Shown here: positions 21,060-39,816 of the stretch, piece after piece
How the letters are laid out: every line of letters starts with the position of its first letter
Numbering within the stretch: position 1 is the first letter of the stretch
NCBI GenBank assembly: GCA_948470475.1
Contig: OX419339.1
Span: 1,236,001-1,300,000 of the forward strand
DNA: 64,000 nt
Source: Galaxea fascicularis
Lineage: Eukaryota; Cnidaria; Anthozoa; Scleractinia; Euphylliidae
Reading direction: 5' to 3'
Notes under the pieces: generated by a model
Seen by the model: only the letters and a program-made list of their open reading frames with translations
Databases searched by the model: none
Told to the model about the DNA's origin: nothing
Program-made: the position numbers and the translations under genes

Positions 21060-23361
21060 CTAGAGAAATTTGAATAGTGCGCCCGTTGAAGTCTTGTTCG
21101 ATGCGGTACCTCTACCAGGGGAGGATTATTTGGCATTTTTTGCTACGGGGATAAGTTTCTATCTGTGGAAGTTTTGAACACAAAGTCAAAATTAAAAACG
21201 AAACATATATCTCTGTTACTGAGAAAAAACTTTGTTTTATTACATATGCATAACGAAGCAATTATTTTGCACGCATAAAATATGGGTGGTATCCCCACCC
21301 TTGCGTGTATTATCACTGTCTTATTCGTTACCAGGGTCTTTGGTGGCAATCACCTCTTTTTTCCCGCGCGCGGGTTTTTCTGGGGGCCGCACCTCAAAGG
21401 TCAATTGTTTCCCGCTTCCACGATAAATTTGGATAAAACGCTTCTCAAATAACAGATTCCGAAGGTATGTGGACAGAAATTCTTGAATTTAAAACTGTTA
21501 CACACGAGAGGCTTGATTTCTTAGATAAATGGGCAAAAGATGAGAACAGATATTTTAGGAAAACACCAAAAAATTGAAATAATCAAGTTATTTCTCTAAT
21601 CCTTTAAGGACTCTAATGTTAAGCCATTAAATATTTATCATAAAATTATCAAGGAAGGAAATGCTGTCAATTACTTGTAATCAAATAAAATCAATATGCT
21701 TATAAGATGGGAAGGTAGCTAAATGGGGAAGTCCTAATTATTGGTCCTTTTTATTGACTCCTTTAAGTTATAACTCAGCTTGACTCTCTATAGAATGGGG
21801 AAATCCTGATTGGTGCTCTGTATCGACGCTGATCCTTAGATGACGTCTCAACTTTAGATATGCAGATCCCTAGTGTGAGCAAGCTAGACAAAGAGACATG
21901 TTAGGCATGCCTCTTTCTCACTTTTTTATTGATGCTTCATCCTAGGGAGTACTTCCATATATAAGCCATGGATATGAGCAGCTGTGAAGGTTTTTTTAAG
22001 CAGTTTAGTCTCTGATAGGGTATGAATCAGATGGTTTTGGTCTAGAAAAGGGCATTATTTTCCAAGGGCAGATCAATAATTGCCTGAACAATTTAGCTAT
22101 TTTTCCTGGGAATTGACACTCAAAAAATCAACACAGAAAGTTACTGTCCACTCAGTTTAACAGCAATAGTGTGTCTGGGATAGGATAGAAATTTTTGATG
22201 TTTAGGGATATTTGATGGTTTAGCATACGGGTCTCAGAGGCCCAGTGGCACACAACCAGTGCCTTCCCTCCACTCTGGCTCCTCACCACTTTCCCTTCTG
22301 GCAGTTATGCATGTACCTCTAGAATATTCCTTTTGTGGTAAAGCTGAGTGATTTTAGCAATTTATGATTATTGATGTCAGGCCACTGTTTGTGTTGGCAG
22401 CGGATAACAGAAGAAAGTATGGTATTTAAGGGTCTTGGGTTAGTGATATTCATTACTTGGAACTATAATCTGAAGGAACAGTATTAGTCTTGAGCTGGTC
22501 TGCTATATAGTATGTATGGTGGATTCATGTGCAATCACACAATTAAGTGATTTCTGATGAGCAAACTACCAGAATGCCACAGAGATCAGTAGAGTTTTAA
22601 CCAAACTAAGGCAGAAACCAGGGATCTGAAATGAAAAAATAAATCATCAGTGCATTTATTTATTTATTATGCTACACTGAGAAACTTCAAAACAAACCTT
22701 TCAAGGCCCAGGGAGTGCTATATTGTATCCTTTTAAGTATTGCACAGTACTACCTCATGCCAATGGACTGGGACAGAAAAAACCAAATTTAATCTGGAGT
22801 GGGCTTAAGGCTAGCAACATCATTCTGAAAACAACAGCTGCAGCTGTGAGCAAGTGAGTTACAAGGAGAAGCTTGATTAACTTGAAAAGAAATCTTATAC
22901 TCTCACGAAGTGTTCAAAAGAATTTGTGAAATTTTTAAGCTGAGAGGTTTGAGGAGGCATAAAAATTAAACTGTGTACCAAAATGGTTAGCAACTAAATC
23001 CAAGTATTATTAGAAAGAAATCATAAAACAAACTGAATTTTGCTGCCACATGAGTTGTGTTCCTCTTCCAATAACGCAAGGCCTCTTCTTCTTTTCTCCT
23101 TAGGGTCTGGTCACTGTTTAGAGGAGGCAAAGCTGGTGCAAATAGGTTTATGTAGACTGCAGAGACTTCGATTTTCTATCTTTAACAGTCCTTAAAAAAT
23201 TCTTGAATTTAATGGGACTAAAACCGTACAAACCATTAACTGTTTATAAGACATTTAAGGTCATCTGTTTAAAGACCATAAATTTAATTGAGTCATGGGT
23301 ATATTCCTGTGAAAATGTGACATCACAATAATATTATTTAATCAATTTGCATGTGCAGCAG
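21060..23361. other. Intergenic stretch, E2F upstream side
   Basis: No exon recognised on either strand. A single terminus of the ACCTCGTTACCAGGG family occurs near 21328, followed by a short G+C-rich hairpin-prone segment (CCCGCGCGCGGG at 21363-21374). Confidence 0.4.
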
Positions 23362-23613
23362 TGCTGGAAACAACAACCAATCATTGGACGTTGTCTGACC
23401 AAATTTTGAAAATGTCTGGCCAATTTCTCATTATGATCAGACATGATATCCAAACACAAGTCCAAACAATTTTAAATACAGTTTTCAAAATCCTGTATTG
23501 AAGCATGTTATGCTAATTAATGTCTGATGAAATTGGTAATATATTTATGTCTGACCAAAAGGAAGATTTGAAAGGACAAATGTCCAGTTATTGGAAAAAA
23601 TTATTCCCAGCAT
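23362..23613. mobile_element. MITE-like element with TGCTGG ends
   Basis: The left end TGCTGGAAACAACAACCAAT...TGGACGTTGTC is mirrored on the right by GACAAATGTCCAGTTATTGG...TTCCCAGCA. Internal GTCTGACCAA motifs recur. No target duplication identified. Confidence 0.55.
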
Positions 23614-24654
23614 TGTGCAGAGATCTAAGAGTTTTTGTTAAGTGGTAAGATTATTGAAATTTTTAAACTCTTAGTTCTGATGTGCTCAGTTTCTTCCATA
23701 GCTAACCCCATGGGTTAAGCAGGTGGAACTCAATAACTGTTAATGCTGCTCTTTCATCAGGCTCTTTCTGTCAGCTAGTACTCACAGAATCATCAATGCT
23801 TGAGCAGGGTTACTCTTGCATGCTTTCTTGCTACTCCAATCCTCAGTGGCTCCCTTTTCTAAGCAGTTTAAACCCTTGAATGAATGTTCCATAGTTGGAT
23901 CTGAAGCTTGCTTGAGCCTGTATTGCCAAATACTTGAAAGATTACATCCATTTTCAGCCAAAAGTTAAATGCAAGACCATACCTAATTAGTAATCTCAGA
24001 CAGTGGAGGGAAAGCCTGCAACGCAATTTCAGGCCAAGCATACCAATTACTCACAAAACCTTCGAGTCAATCCCACCACCCCAAACCAAGGTAAAAAGGT
24101 AGCACAAAAGGAACTTGGAGGGAATAAAAAATGCATAGAACTTTGCATATTTTTCATACTGATCTTCAGCTGGGCCACAAAGCTCTGCATATTTCCAACA
24201 AGTACAAGTAAAGTCAATGTTGTTGTTTGTTGTCATTGTTGTACTTCTAGCTGTGTTAAGAAACAAATTAAAATATAGTACAGGGCCTGGAGCATAATTG
24301 ACCTAAAGTATGAATAGTATATTATCTAAGGTTATTTTCTTTGTTTGTTTGTTTTCTCTGTTTCTCATCAAATACAAAATTGCAACAGAAAATGCTTCAT
24401 TTTGTAGCCAGAAGGGAGGGCAATAATAATTTTATCTTTTTCTTTCCTGTTTTCTTCTAATATTAATATAAATTTATGGTACCTCAACTCATGCATCACA
24501 TGTGAGAGTACGACTCTTGTCCATATCTATCGATATCCATTGACCTCAATGATTTTACAAGAACATCTGGTGACAGGACATTCAAAACGTTCTCCCACTT
24601 TGAAACTGGAAATACCAATTTATTAGCTTCATAATTTCTTTTTACTTAGAAACA
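23614..24654. other. Intergenic stretch
   Basis: No supported gene. Frames at 24003-24278 and 24051-24266 overlap on opposite strands and resemble nothing I know. Confidence 0.35.
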
Positions 24655-24803
24655 TTGTGAAGATGTAAGTGATCGTCCCAGTTATGAACACTGCTTGAGC
24701 AGTAGTGAAAATAGAGCAAATGAAATTCAGTCTTGCATGGGAGTCAAACCCATGACCTCAACGATACAGGTGCAGTGTTAACAAGCCAACTGGGAGGTGG
24801 TCA
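24655..24803 (-). mobile_element. tRNA-related SINE fragment
   Basis: Read on the minus strand it has a tRNA-like head: an A-box-like AGTTGGCTTGTTAA and a B-box-like GGTTTGACTCC. A tRNA-unrelated body follows (GCAAGACTGAATTTCATTTG). The B box departs from GGTTCGANTCC, so the copy is old. Confidence 0.45.
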
Positions 24804-27615
24804 TTATGTGGGTTTGTAATGAACCCATGAGTGATAAACAGGTGAATGCAAATATATGAGATAACATCAAAATCAAGGTGTAAGTCATCAATAATGTGGG
24901 GAAAAGGTGAAACAGAAATCCCCTAAAAACCACTGAGTGGGAGGCTTAACATTCTGTTTTTTAAGCAAATCAGAATTTTGAGATGCACCAACTCCCATAG
25001 CATACCTCAAGACATTCCATAGGTGTCTAAGTAAAATTCAAAGTGGAATAATGCAAACTAGTGACAAATCAAATAAAAAAACCAAACTTTTATTAATAAT
25101 TTGTGTATCACTCTCTTCACGGAATTGTCAGATGGATGTCAAAGTGCATTTTGCACATTACAGTGAGAGCCTTGGTGAATTAGAAAGTGAATATACTACA
25201 ACAAAGTTGAGTTACAAAATCAATGAGTAAAGCTTCCCAGTAAAGGAAAAACAGCCTGGAGGTTGGCAAATGGTATTGAATTAACAACCACTTTACTGTA
25301 CACAGTGATGCATTACCTGCCATTATTATCAATACGCGTGCCCAAATGACAAACTGCCCTTGTAAAACATGCCTTTTTTGGGCCAAACAGGAAATGCCGA
25401 ACTAAAAATTTATTTGCTGCCCAGTGAATGGGAAGACTATTTTTTTAAAAAATATAAACTGTCTTTTTGCTTATCATTGGTACCAATCTTTTTTAAATTA
25501 GATTATAATAATTATTGACTCTGATTGTAAACAAAAAAAAAATTTGACTCTTGTTTAGCTGATCGTATTGTAGCAAAAACTTTTCATACTTTAATTTCAT
25601 GCTACATCTCTGTTAAACATTTTTCTTATTAAATGGATTTGTACAAGTTGGCCTTGTGTATTGATAACAATGATAATCACTTTCGTTGGGCATATTGTTT
25701 ATTAATTTGTCCCTTGTGGCATCACGCCACTAGGGCCACAATAAACTATATGTGCTCCAAAAGTCATGTGACTTGTCTCATTCACAAGTGACTCTAAACT
25801 GTACAATATAATCAGTGTTCTTGTGTATCCCAAAGTATAGTTTGTTCAAAGATTTATTTACCATCACCAAAATGTACCAGCTGCTAGTTCTATCATAATT
25901 TCAAAAAGAGACTTCTGACTAGAGTCACTAGTGGCAACTTACGACTGTAAGCTGTTAAATGCAATACTTCAATTACCATCTAAATGCAACTAATTTTTAT
26001 AAATCCAGTTTAAATTTCAACATCAGTAGCTCTAGCTAACAGCAAGTTTGCTCACTACTTATGGTATATGCGCTTGAAATAAATACATCTGTTTAATTCT
26101 ATTCCTTAATTACATCTCCAGCATAATATAATATACAAATCAAGGTTAATCAAGGTAACCTATGGCTTCAATTTCATATTAAGTGCACAATGGGAAAGTA
26201 GTGTGCTTCAGAATTTAGGTAGACCATAATTTCAGTTACAAACCAGAATAAAAGATCACAATATAAAGGTAAAAATATATAAAATGTTTTTATAAGAAAA
26301 TAAATTATACATCCACAGTAAAAAAATGTGCTGGACTTTATATCCATACAGGGTAAATTGCATTCAGGTCATTACAGGACCCATACATTATATTCCTGAT
26401 TGTTATATCAATGTCATTGCTAATTATTACTGACCCAATTATATTTTGATTTATTATTTATGGATTCTTGATTTGGAAACATGAGAAAATACATTATATC
26501 CATGATAAAAAAGTTGTTTCCAGTTGGCTTTTGCAATCAAGAGAGTCAATTTTGAAATCACTGCCTCGTTACTGCCAGTAATTCAAAAAACCGAGAGATG
26601 ATGGATAACATATTCTCATTACTGGTAGTTTTAAAACAAATCACTTTATGTATATATTACAATAATATTTATTGCTTCACAACATAACATGTAGCTTTGG
26701 TGACAACAGGTCAAGTTTGCCAACAAAAATTAGTCCTTTCTGACATACATATATCATACTGGTCTAATTGTTCAATTTGTAATTCATGGCTTGGTGATTG
26801 CACGGTAAACAGAAAATATTGTTGTACCGTAATTTAATCCACATTACTTCAGCATTAATCTGTGCCTTTTCCTACTTTGCTTACCTCATTCCTGCCTTCT
26901 CTTCATTAATAGTTGGAATTATTGTATTGCTGTTTTACCAGTAAAATAATAGCACCATCAAAGAAATTTTGGGGAAGGCTCAAGATAGCCTCAATTTCAG
27001 AAAAAACAAAAAAAAAACAAAAACAATTATGAATATGCACTTAATTTCAAAAGCCTATTCTTAAATTTCTTCACCAGACAAGGCAATTCCTCTGCATTAC
27101 AAAGATGAAGCCTGATATATTTACTTTACTGTTAGGGATCAATGCTCTTGAAGCCAAACAAATTGCAGATCTGATTCTTACATCAAAGCTAAACTGCATT
27201 TGATGAAGATGAAATGCAATACAGAAATTGATCCATTAAGTCTCAATCTGTAAACTTGCCAGTTCCACCTTGCTTTGAATAAGAAGTTTAAGACAAGTTA
27301 CAACTGGCTTCATCATTGGGAGGGTTTTTTAAAACAAACGTAAAACAAATTTTAAATCTTCTTTCTTTTCAGTTTATGACTGCAGGGGCACTTATGCAAC
27401 TCAGATGATTTAATAATAATTAGAAGGCTAGGCTTACTGCTTCATCTCCAGAACCCTTTATGGCTTTTCTTTATAATAATATTTCTTGTAATTTAAAATT
27501 ATTTTTGTATTGATTGAAATATAAACTTCAAATTATTTGTACCAAGCATCTGAAAATAAAGCTGCAATTATCTCCAAAAATACATCTAGGATAAACTAAA
27601 ACACTGTACACTGAA
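24804..27615. other. Stretch downstream of PSKH1, likely including its 3' UTR
   Basis: Very A+T-rich, no exon recognised. Minus-strand AATAAA matches (TTTATT near 26666, 26450 and 25853) could end the PSKH1 transcript, but cannot be told from chance. Confidence 0.35.
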
Positions 27616-33636
<6,021 letters not shown>

Positions 33637-33815
33637 TGTCATACTAGAATTGCCCTGAACCTAAACACGATTCTCACCTCAAGGTAAACCATCGCCAACA
33701 GCTACGAACAACGAGGACAGTGAATGCGAATGCTACACATGATTGAAACTTAAAACTTATCAGCTTGAATTCCTTGTGTAACTACAAGAACCTGTCGTAT
33801 CGTCCTCAATTTACG

Positions 33816-33823
33816 TGACGTCA
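33816..33823. promoter_or_regulatory. Palindromic CRE (TGACGTCA) upstream of PSKH1
   Basis: A perfect 8-bp cAMP-response element lies 180 bp upstream of the PSKH1 start codon. CCAAT boxes follow at 33843-33847 and 33875-33879. The cluster looks like a proximal promoter, though the transcription start is unknown. Confidence 0.5.
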
Positions 33824-34583
33824 ACCGTGGACATGGATAACGCCAATCAAACACAACCACCAATATCAGGTCGACCAATCGCCTGGCAGATCAGTCACGT
33901 CAGTTCAAACACAACACTGTCCACAATGTGATTGACAATGCTACAGGAGATTCAAAGCAAATTACCGACTTCGTCATGAGAGCTGTACGAAAACAAATAT
34001 CGTGTTGTAAAGACCTCACACAGTGTTCAAAATTCTAACAACAAGGAGATGCGCTAATCGAAAGTCGCAAATGAATTTAGTTCTATCCCTGTAGGTTTCA
34101 AGAAGAGTTTGTATTAAGGTTGCCCTGTACTGTGAGGCACATGCACGAATGATTGATCCGGTTACTATGTCAAAATTTGACAATATCCTGCCACTACTTG
34201 GCTTTTGTTTGACGGAATTACTTCTGGATGTTTCCCTTTGTTATCGCCGCGTTCCTTATAACGTTGTCGACCTGCCAACCACATGTGTTTTTTGGAGGAT
34301 GTTTGTTTTGACGCTTTCTGCTCGCAGGGTAACATATTTACAAATGCACCGATTTCCTGATTATCTGCCGCATGTCCGGACCAAACGGATCTTGCAAATG
34401 TCAATTTTTCATGTACTTAAGAAATAAGATCCGAGGTCAACACATCTAATATTCTGTGCCAGACCCGATACTGAACAGCTTGAAATAAGTTACACGACCC
34501 TCTCTGCCACACCCCAAACTCCCTGGAGAATAGGGTGAGGTACCACCAATCAAACCACTACAGTTTCAAGGTAACCTGACAAC

Positions 34584-34612
34584 GAAGAAGAAGAAGAAGA
34601 AGAAGAAAAGAA
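34584..34612 (+). repeat. (GAA)n microsatellite
   Basis: About nine tandem GAA/AAG units. Confidence 0.85.
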
Positions 34613-37600
34613 GTAAAGTTATGTTACCTCTTAACTATTAGACAGTGGCTGTTTTATTGAAGGTGGGATTAGTGTTCACGAGACCAGCGCATGGGTTTAT
34701 GTTTCTTGAAGTGAGAAAACGAGTTTTGTCTTGACCTTTTTATACCTCGGGTTTCGTGGAACTGTGACGCATTGTCTAATTCAGGCCCTGGTAAGTTACA
34801 ACAAACTCCGTTGTAAAGTTTTGCTGAAAACCCTTTCCCCGGCCTCAGCACGTGTCACACTGATGGGCTGTTTGTAGTTCTCTCTCTTGTTCTTCATGTC
34901 GAATCTCTAAATAAACAAATTGCAATAAAATACACAGGGTTGCAAAACATCAACGCGGTAGTTTCGCGTGACCGAAAGTGTTCGCGTGATTGCAGTGTTT
35001 CGTTTACAAAAGAAACTTCACCGAGGCGTAAATGTTATCACTTTCGTTTCCAGGTTCATTTCAAGCCCGGTAACTTTTTTCCAGCTAAATATTAGTCAAA
35101 AGGATGTGCTTTAAGCATCTAGTTATATCGGATACCACGAAAGATGGACCACCCCTTTCGTTTTTCTTAGTTCCTTTGTTCGAGCAAACTCATTGCTTGG
35201 CTTACATAATACGTCTAGCCTGATTTATAGGTCGAAACACTCACGCGTTTTCTGTGGTAAAAAGAACTTTGTGGTGTAGTGCCGTGAGCTGCGCTTGTTT
35301 TGAAAAGTGTAAGTCGATAGCCTACCCATTACTGCAGGACATTTTTGGCGATGTATTTAAATTAAAGGGTTCCGGTGGCGTTTCGTTTGTGTTTCAAACA
35401 TTTTAACATCTCTAGGTTGGAAATTTGTGGTTGAGAAATCAGCTCAAGGACTTTTTACAACCAAATGATTTTCGATGTTTTTTGCAAGAAAGTTTTGCAA
35501 GATTACTGACCCCTCATGTAGGGACACCAGAAGTGTGGGCGTGCTTCCTCGTGACTGGCCCGTCAATTTACGGACGAATTTTTAAACACATCGCTGGATT
35601 TGTTTTGACGGGAGCCCCGTGTGGGAGTCATGAATTACCTCTGCTAGTAACGGACAAGTCGCCACAGATAAATAGCTATGATGGTCAAGATGGCCATAAA
35701 GGAGATTCGTACAGTGGGTTGAGCTTACTTTCACACAGGCGTTTATTTCGTTGTCACATTGTTTTTTACGTGATAAATCCTTTTGTTATAATCTGTGAAT
35801 CATTATTTATGACGGGAACAAATCTAGCTTAAACGTAAATTACTCTTTTGCGTTTGCATGCACAGGCTTCAAAGATGAAAAGTGGCTGTAGAGTTATAAA
35901 AACAAAACAAAAAAAGGGGGCAAAACTGGACAATAAGAGTAGCGTTTTTTTTTCACTTTCTTAAGTATGAATTCTATAATCCAGGAGCTCCCGTATAAAT
36001 TCAACGGTCCTCAGAAAGAAAAATTAAGCTTCTGTTGTAAATTTTAAAATAACAACGGCAACATGTAACAATAACCGGCAGCTTATAAAGTTGTTCCATT
36101 CATCAGGGGCAGTTCACTGATCTGTGCGGAGAATTGACCATAGAACTCAAAACGGCATTGATTCATTTGTTCTCACAAGTTGTTTCGGCGAGAACTCTTA
36201 GTCTTTGAGCTAATACATTGACCTTGTTAAAGACCTGTAGACGCTTTTGGTGGAGGCGACTTCAATTTGGGACTCGTAACGTTGTTTTGTTTTTGTTTGT
36301 AAGCACTGTTTAAAGAGATGGTGGCTACAGCAAAGCCGGTTTCATCAGCTGCATAGTATGCATTTCAACTTTCAATATGAGCATGAAAAAACATTGGAGA
36401 TTGTGTTATAATGCTAGGGCTTGTCTATTCATTTGTTTGTAGATGATATCAAATTTAGAGCTCTTAAAAACATTTATTTATCTGGCGAAAAAAAAAAAAA
36501 CTCTTCTATGATTTTTTTTTGTTTTTACTGTGCTGAGTTGTTGTTGGAAGAATTACTTTGTTTTGTCTATAACAAGTCCTGGTTAATAAAAGGCAAAGTA
36601 TTATGCAAATTTCATTGATTTATTTGTTTCTAACCACGTATGATAAGCAGCTGCAGGACAGTGATGCATTGGTTTCCATTTCTTGACAGAACGACCAGAT
36701 AAGGGTGCGGTGTATCAGGACATTTCATTGATCCGCCTTAGGAGCCCATTAAGGGCTCCTGGCCGCCTAAATTAAGCAAAATACTCAAACTATGACTTCC
36801 TGTTTACCGCGTTTAAGTTTTTCTAAAACAGGCAATTGCTGGAATAGGCTAGGACTGACAAACAGTGCGACTCCCATGTTGTGATAGTTCCCAAAGGCAA
36901 ACATGGCCACGTGCAGTCCTTTAGATGTTTTCATTTTTTATGTCGCCTTTTATCCTTTGAACCTAATCTTTTTCCTTCCAAAGCAGGAGCTCACAATAAC
37001 AATAAAGTATCGAGTTTGCCCGGTACATGAACCTCTATAACTACCGTCTGATCGCTTTCATTCAATATAATGTCGAAATGAAAATCAAATCAGTTCTTCT
37101 CTTGGTCGTGAATGAACTCCCGTTCAGAAATACGGAATAAGAAATCCCAGGCTCAAAATTGATAACAAACAAACGACGCAAGAAAATCCACAACTTATAG
37201 CTCAAGCAATTCATATATTTTTTTTTCGCTTTTCTTTTTCCTTCATGTTGTCAGTGTTTTCAGTTCTTTTGCAGTTTTATTTCATTTTATTTTATTTAGT
37301 TGTAAGGCTTGTATGATGGCATTGAGAGTCTCTTTCAAGAAAATAATCTCACGCAGAGTTGCTGCATTTTTTATTCACGTGCATTTACATGCATTCAGGT
37401 AAAAATAACCATCAGAAGTACATGTCTATGTTATCGGAGGTCATGTCATACTGGCACGTTTTCTTCGAAAGCTGAAAACAATATCGAACAGTCAACATGG
37501 GTCGATCGCCAAGTGATGAATTAGCCGTAAAAAGCCGTTAAGTCGGTTTTGTGGCAGTTTGCCATTTTGCTTTGTCAAAACTGAAAAGAAAAACATCTTC

Positions 37601-38169
37601 AGAACTCTTCGTGCAATGTTTACGCAACATCAGTGAGACACGTCTACACGTTTTTGTTTAGTTTATTAGTTATTTTTTGTTGTTGCAACTAAGTTATGGA
37701 AGACACAGTGGACAAAGTTGTACTGAGTCAAGTGAAAAGTAAAATTGACGCGGTTACTGAGAACTGATATCAGCTGTAGTGAGTAATTAAACAGCCGAGA
37801 ATTTCGCAGTCAAAAAGGTGGTTTCGTTGGTCTAATATTTTGTGCGACGAGGAGATTCCTTTTCGTTAGTCGAGATTGTCAGTCGAGATTTGCTTGAGAC
37901 ATGGCGCTTGAGGAAAGAGGCTGTTGTCTCTCTACGTTCCTTCTTCCTAATCGACGACCTCTTGCGTTCTTTGTGTCCTCGTTGCACTTTGGTCATTTTT
38001 TTATGATTGAATTCTAAACTAGCTGGAGCAGGGAATGCGGCTTAAGAACTCCGTTTCGTCCTCGTAAGACTGCGCGTGTTGTACGGAACAGAACAGCCGC
38101 CATGCTTCTGAAAACCCTGGGAAGTGTGGAGATTTATGTCCGGGGACGAAGAGGAACATGATAACCGAG

Positions 38170-38335
38170 TGTTCATTATTCCATCATTCCTTCCCAAAAA
38201 TTTCCATCATGCCATTATCCCAGTCAAGAAAAAACATTATTCCGTGTGAAAAAATGGTTATTCCGAAGAAAAGTTCGTTATTCCGTTATTCTAAAAAAAA
38301 CTAAGCACATTTTCCATTATTCCTTCTCATCCCCG
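38170..38335 (+). repeat. Degenerate TTATTCC repeat patch
   Basis: ATTATTCC or close variants recur at least seven times in about 165 bp (CATTATTCC, CATTATTCCGTG, GGTTATTCCG, CGTTATTCCGTTATTC, CCATTATTCC) with uneven spacing. Confidence 0.55.
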
Positions 38336-39534
38336 AATCTGTCCTATATGACCGCCAAGCTTAAAGTCCAATTTCAATTGTTCTGTTACTTCTTTTGTTC
38401 TGCCGCAAATTTGTAACTGAGGATGTTTGCAACTGAAACAGGAGACAAACGCCAGAATTTCCATCTGACTCTTTAAAAGCTTCCGAGGAAAAGAAGAAGG
38501 AAAAATCGGCACACGTTGCAATTCTCCAAAAACAACTAGAAATGGCAAGAAAACATAAAATAGCGTCATCGTTGTTAATTGTCATGTTATAACCTACATT
38601 TCTACTGGGGCTATGAGCGGCTATAATTTCTTTTCTTACGAAATTTAAGTTGAAAGTTCAATAAAGAACAGGAGAATGGTAAATAATCATCGGTGACACC
38701 ATGCATGGTGCTCGGACACTTAAGGGAACCAAAACCCTTTTCAGTGGGGGGAAATTATCACCTCTAATCGACAAAAAAACTTTCTCTTCCTACAAAAATA
38801 GAATTCTTATCGGAAAAATATATTCTTCATCGACAGTATTTTTTTTCGACCCTTTATCAGTTGTTTTGACTTTGACTTCCTATCATGGCATGAAATAGGA
38901 AGAAGGAACAAGTGTTTTTAAGCCGTCTCGGTTGACTGAAGGTCCAAAGTTCTCCACTGAGGTACATCAATTCACTGATTTTTATGTCAGAAGAACTTCA
39001 TAGTTTAATATTTCAGACAATCCAAAGTTCAGTTTGGTGTAAAGGCTTTGTTTGATGTTGTTTTTATTATGGCGTAGCGGTCGTCTGGCCATCAAATCCC
39101 GATATTTAATCAAGCCTGAAATTTTTCACAAGTGCGCAGTTTCGAACTGCATAAGTCATTGAGGCAAAAACTTATGTGAAGCATCCTTTCCTCAATTAAA
39201 GAACGTCTTTTTGCTTTTCTAACAAAGCTTCTTTGGTAAACAAGGGTAGTTGTTGTTGTCCAGTGCACGTGTCTTTTATGAGCTGTTCATCCTCCATAAC
39301 ACTCGGAAATGCTCGTTTGGTCGTGTCTTTCATGATGGCGGCTTCCGCCAGTCACGGCCGTCAGCGAAAATGATCGCGTCCCGTGGGAGGTAGGTCAGGC
39401 CGACCAAGTTTTTCCACACTGAAAACTCTAACTTGTTTTTTATCGTAATCAGAAGCACATGCCTCAATATTGTCAATATTGATGCCCTTTATTTAAGGAC
39501 TATTTTTACTTTCTTCCGTACTTTTGCTAGTACA

Positions 39535-39816
39535 AGGGAGCTTTAGCAACGACAACGGCAAACTGACCACTAGAAAACAGTAGCTAATCGCTGTGCACTG
39601 TACATTCCTTAGCCATCATCTGCAAAACAACAACGTAAAATGGCCAAATTCCAGGCTTTCTCGAGGACGTGAGCGCGTGACGGAGAATTTTTCCTTTTCC
39701 CTGAATACGCCGTTCACAGTAAAATTCAATTCAATTGCTGCAATAATCGCGGTAACACAACGAGAATCTATATTCTGATATGCGGTTTTCGTTGCCACTG
39801 GGTCGTCGTAGCTTGA
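39535..39816 (+). mobile_element. MITE, AGGGAGCTTAAG family, copy 3
   Basis: Starts AGGGAGCTTTAGCAACGACA and follows copy 1 through CATCTGCAAAACAACAACGT and TTTCTCGAGGACGTGA. The right end (GTTGCCACTGGGTCGTCGTA) is a worn version of the inverted repeat. Confidence 0.75.

Larger units (their letters stand above)
33900..39534. other. Gene-poor stretch
   Basis: Holds a (GAA)n microsatellite (34584-34612), a small hairpin near 36730-36770 and a TTATTCC-rich patch (38170-38335). A 135-codon frame at 35425-35832 (+) shows no domain I know. No exon is supported. Confidence 0.4.

Noticed and set aside
35425..35832. 135-codon plus frame
   Set aside because: No homology I recognise and no splice or neighbour support; could be chance.
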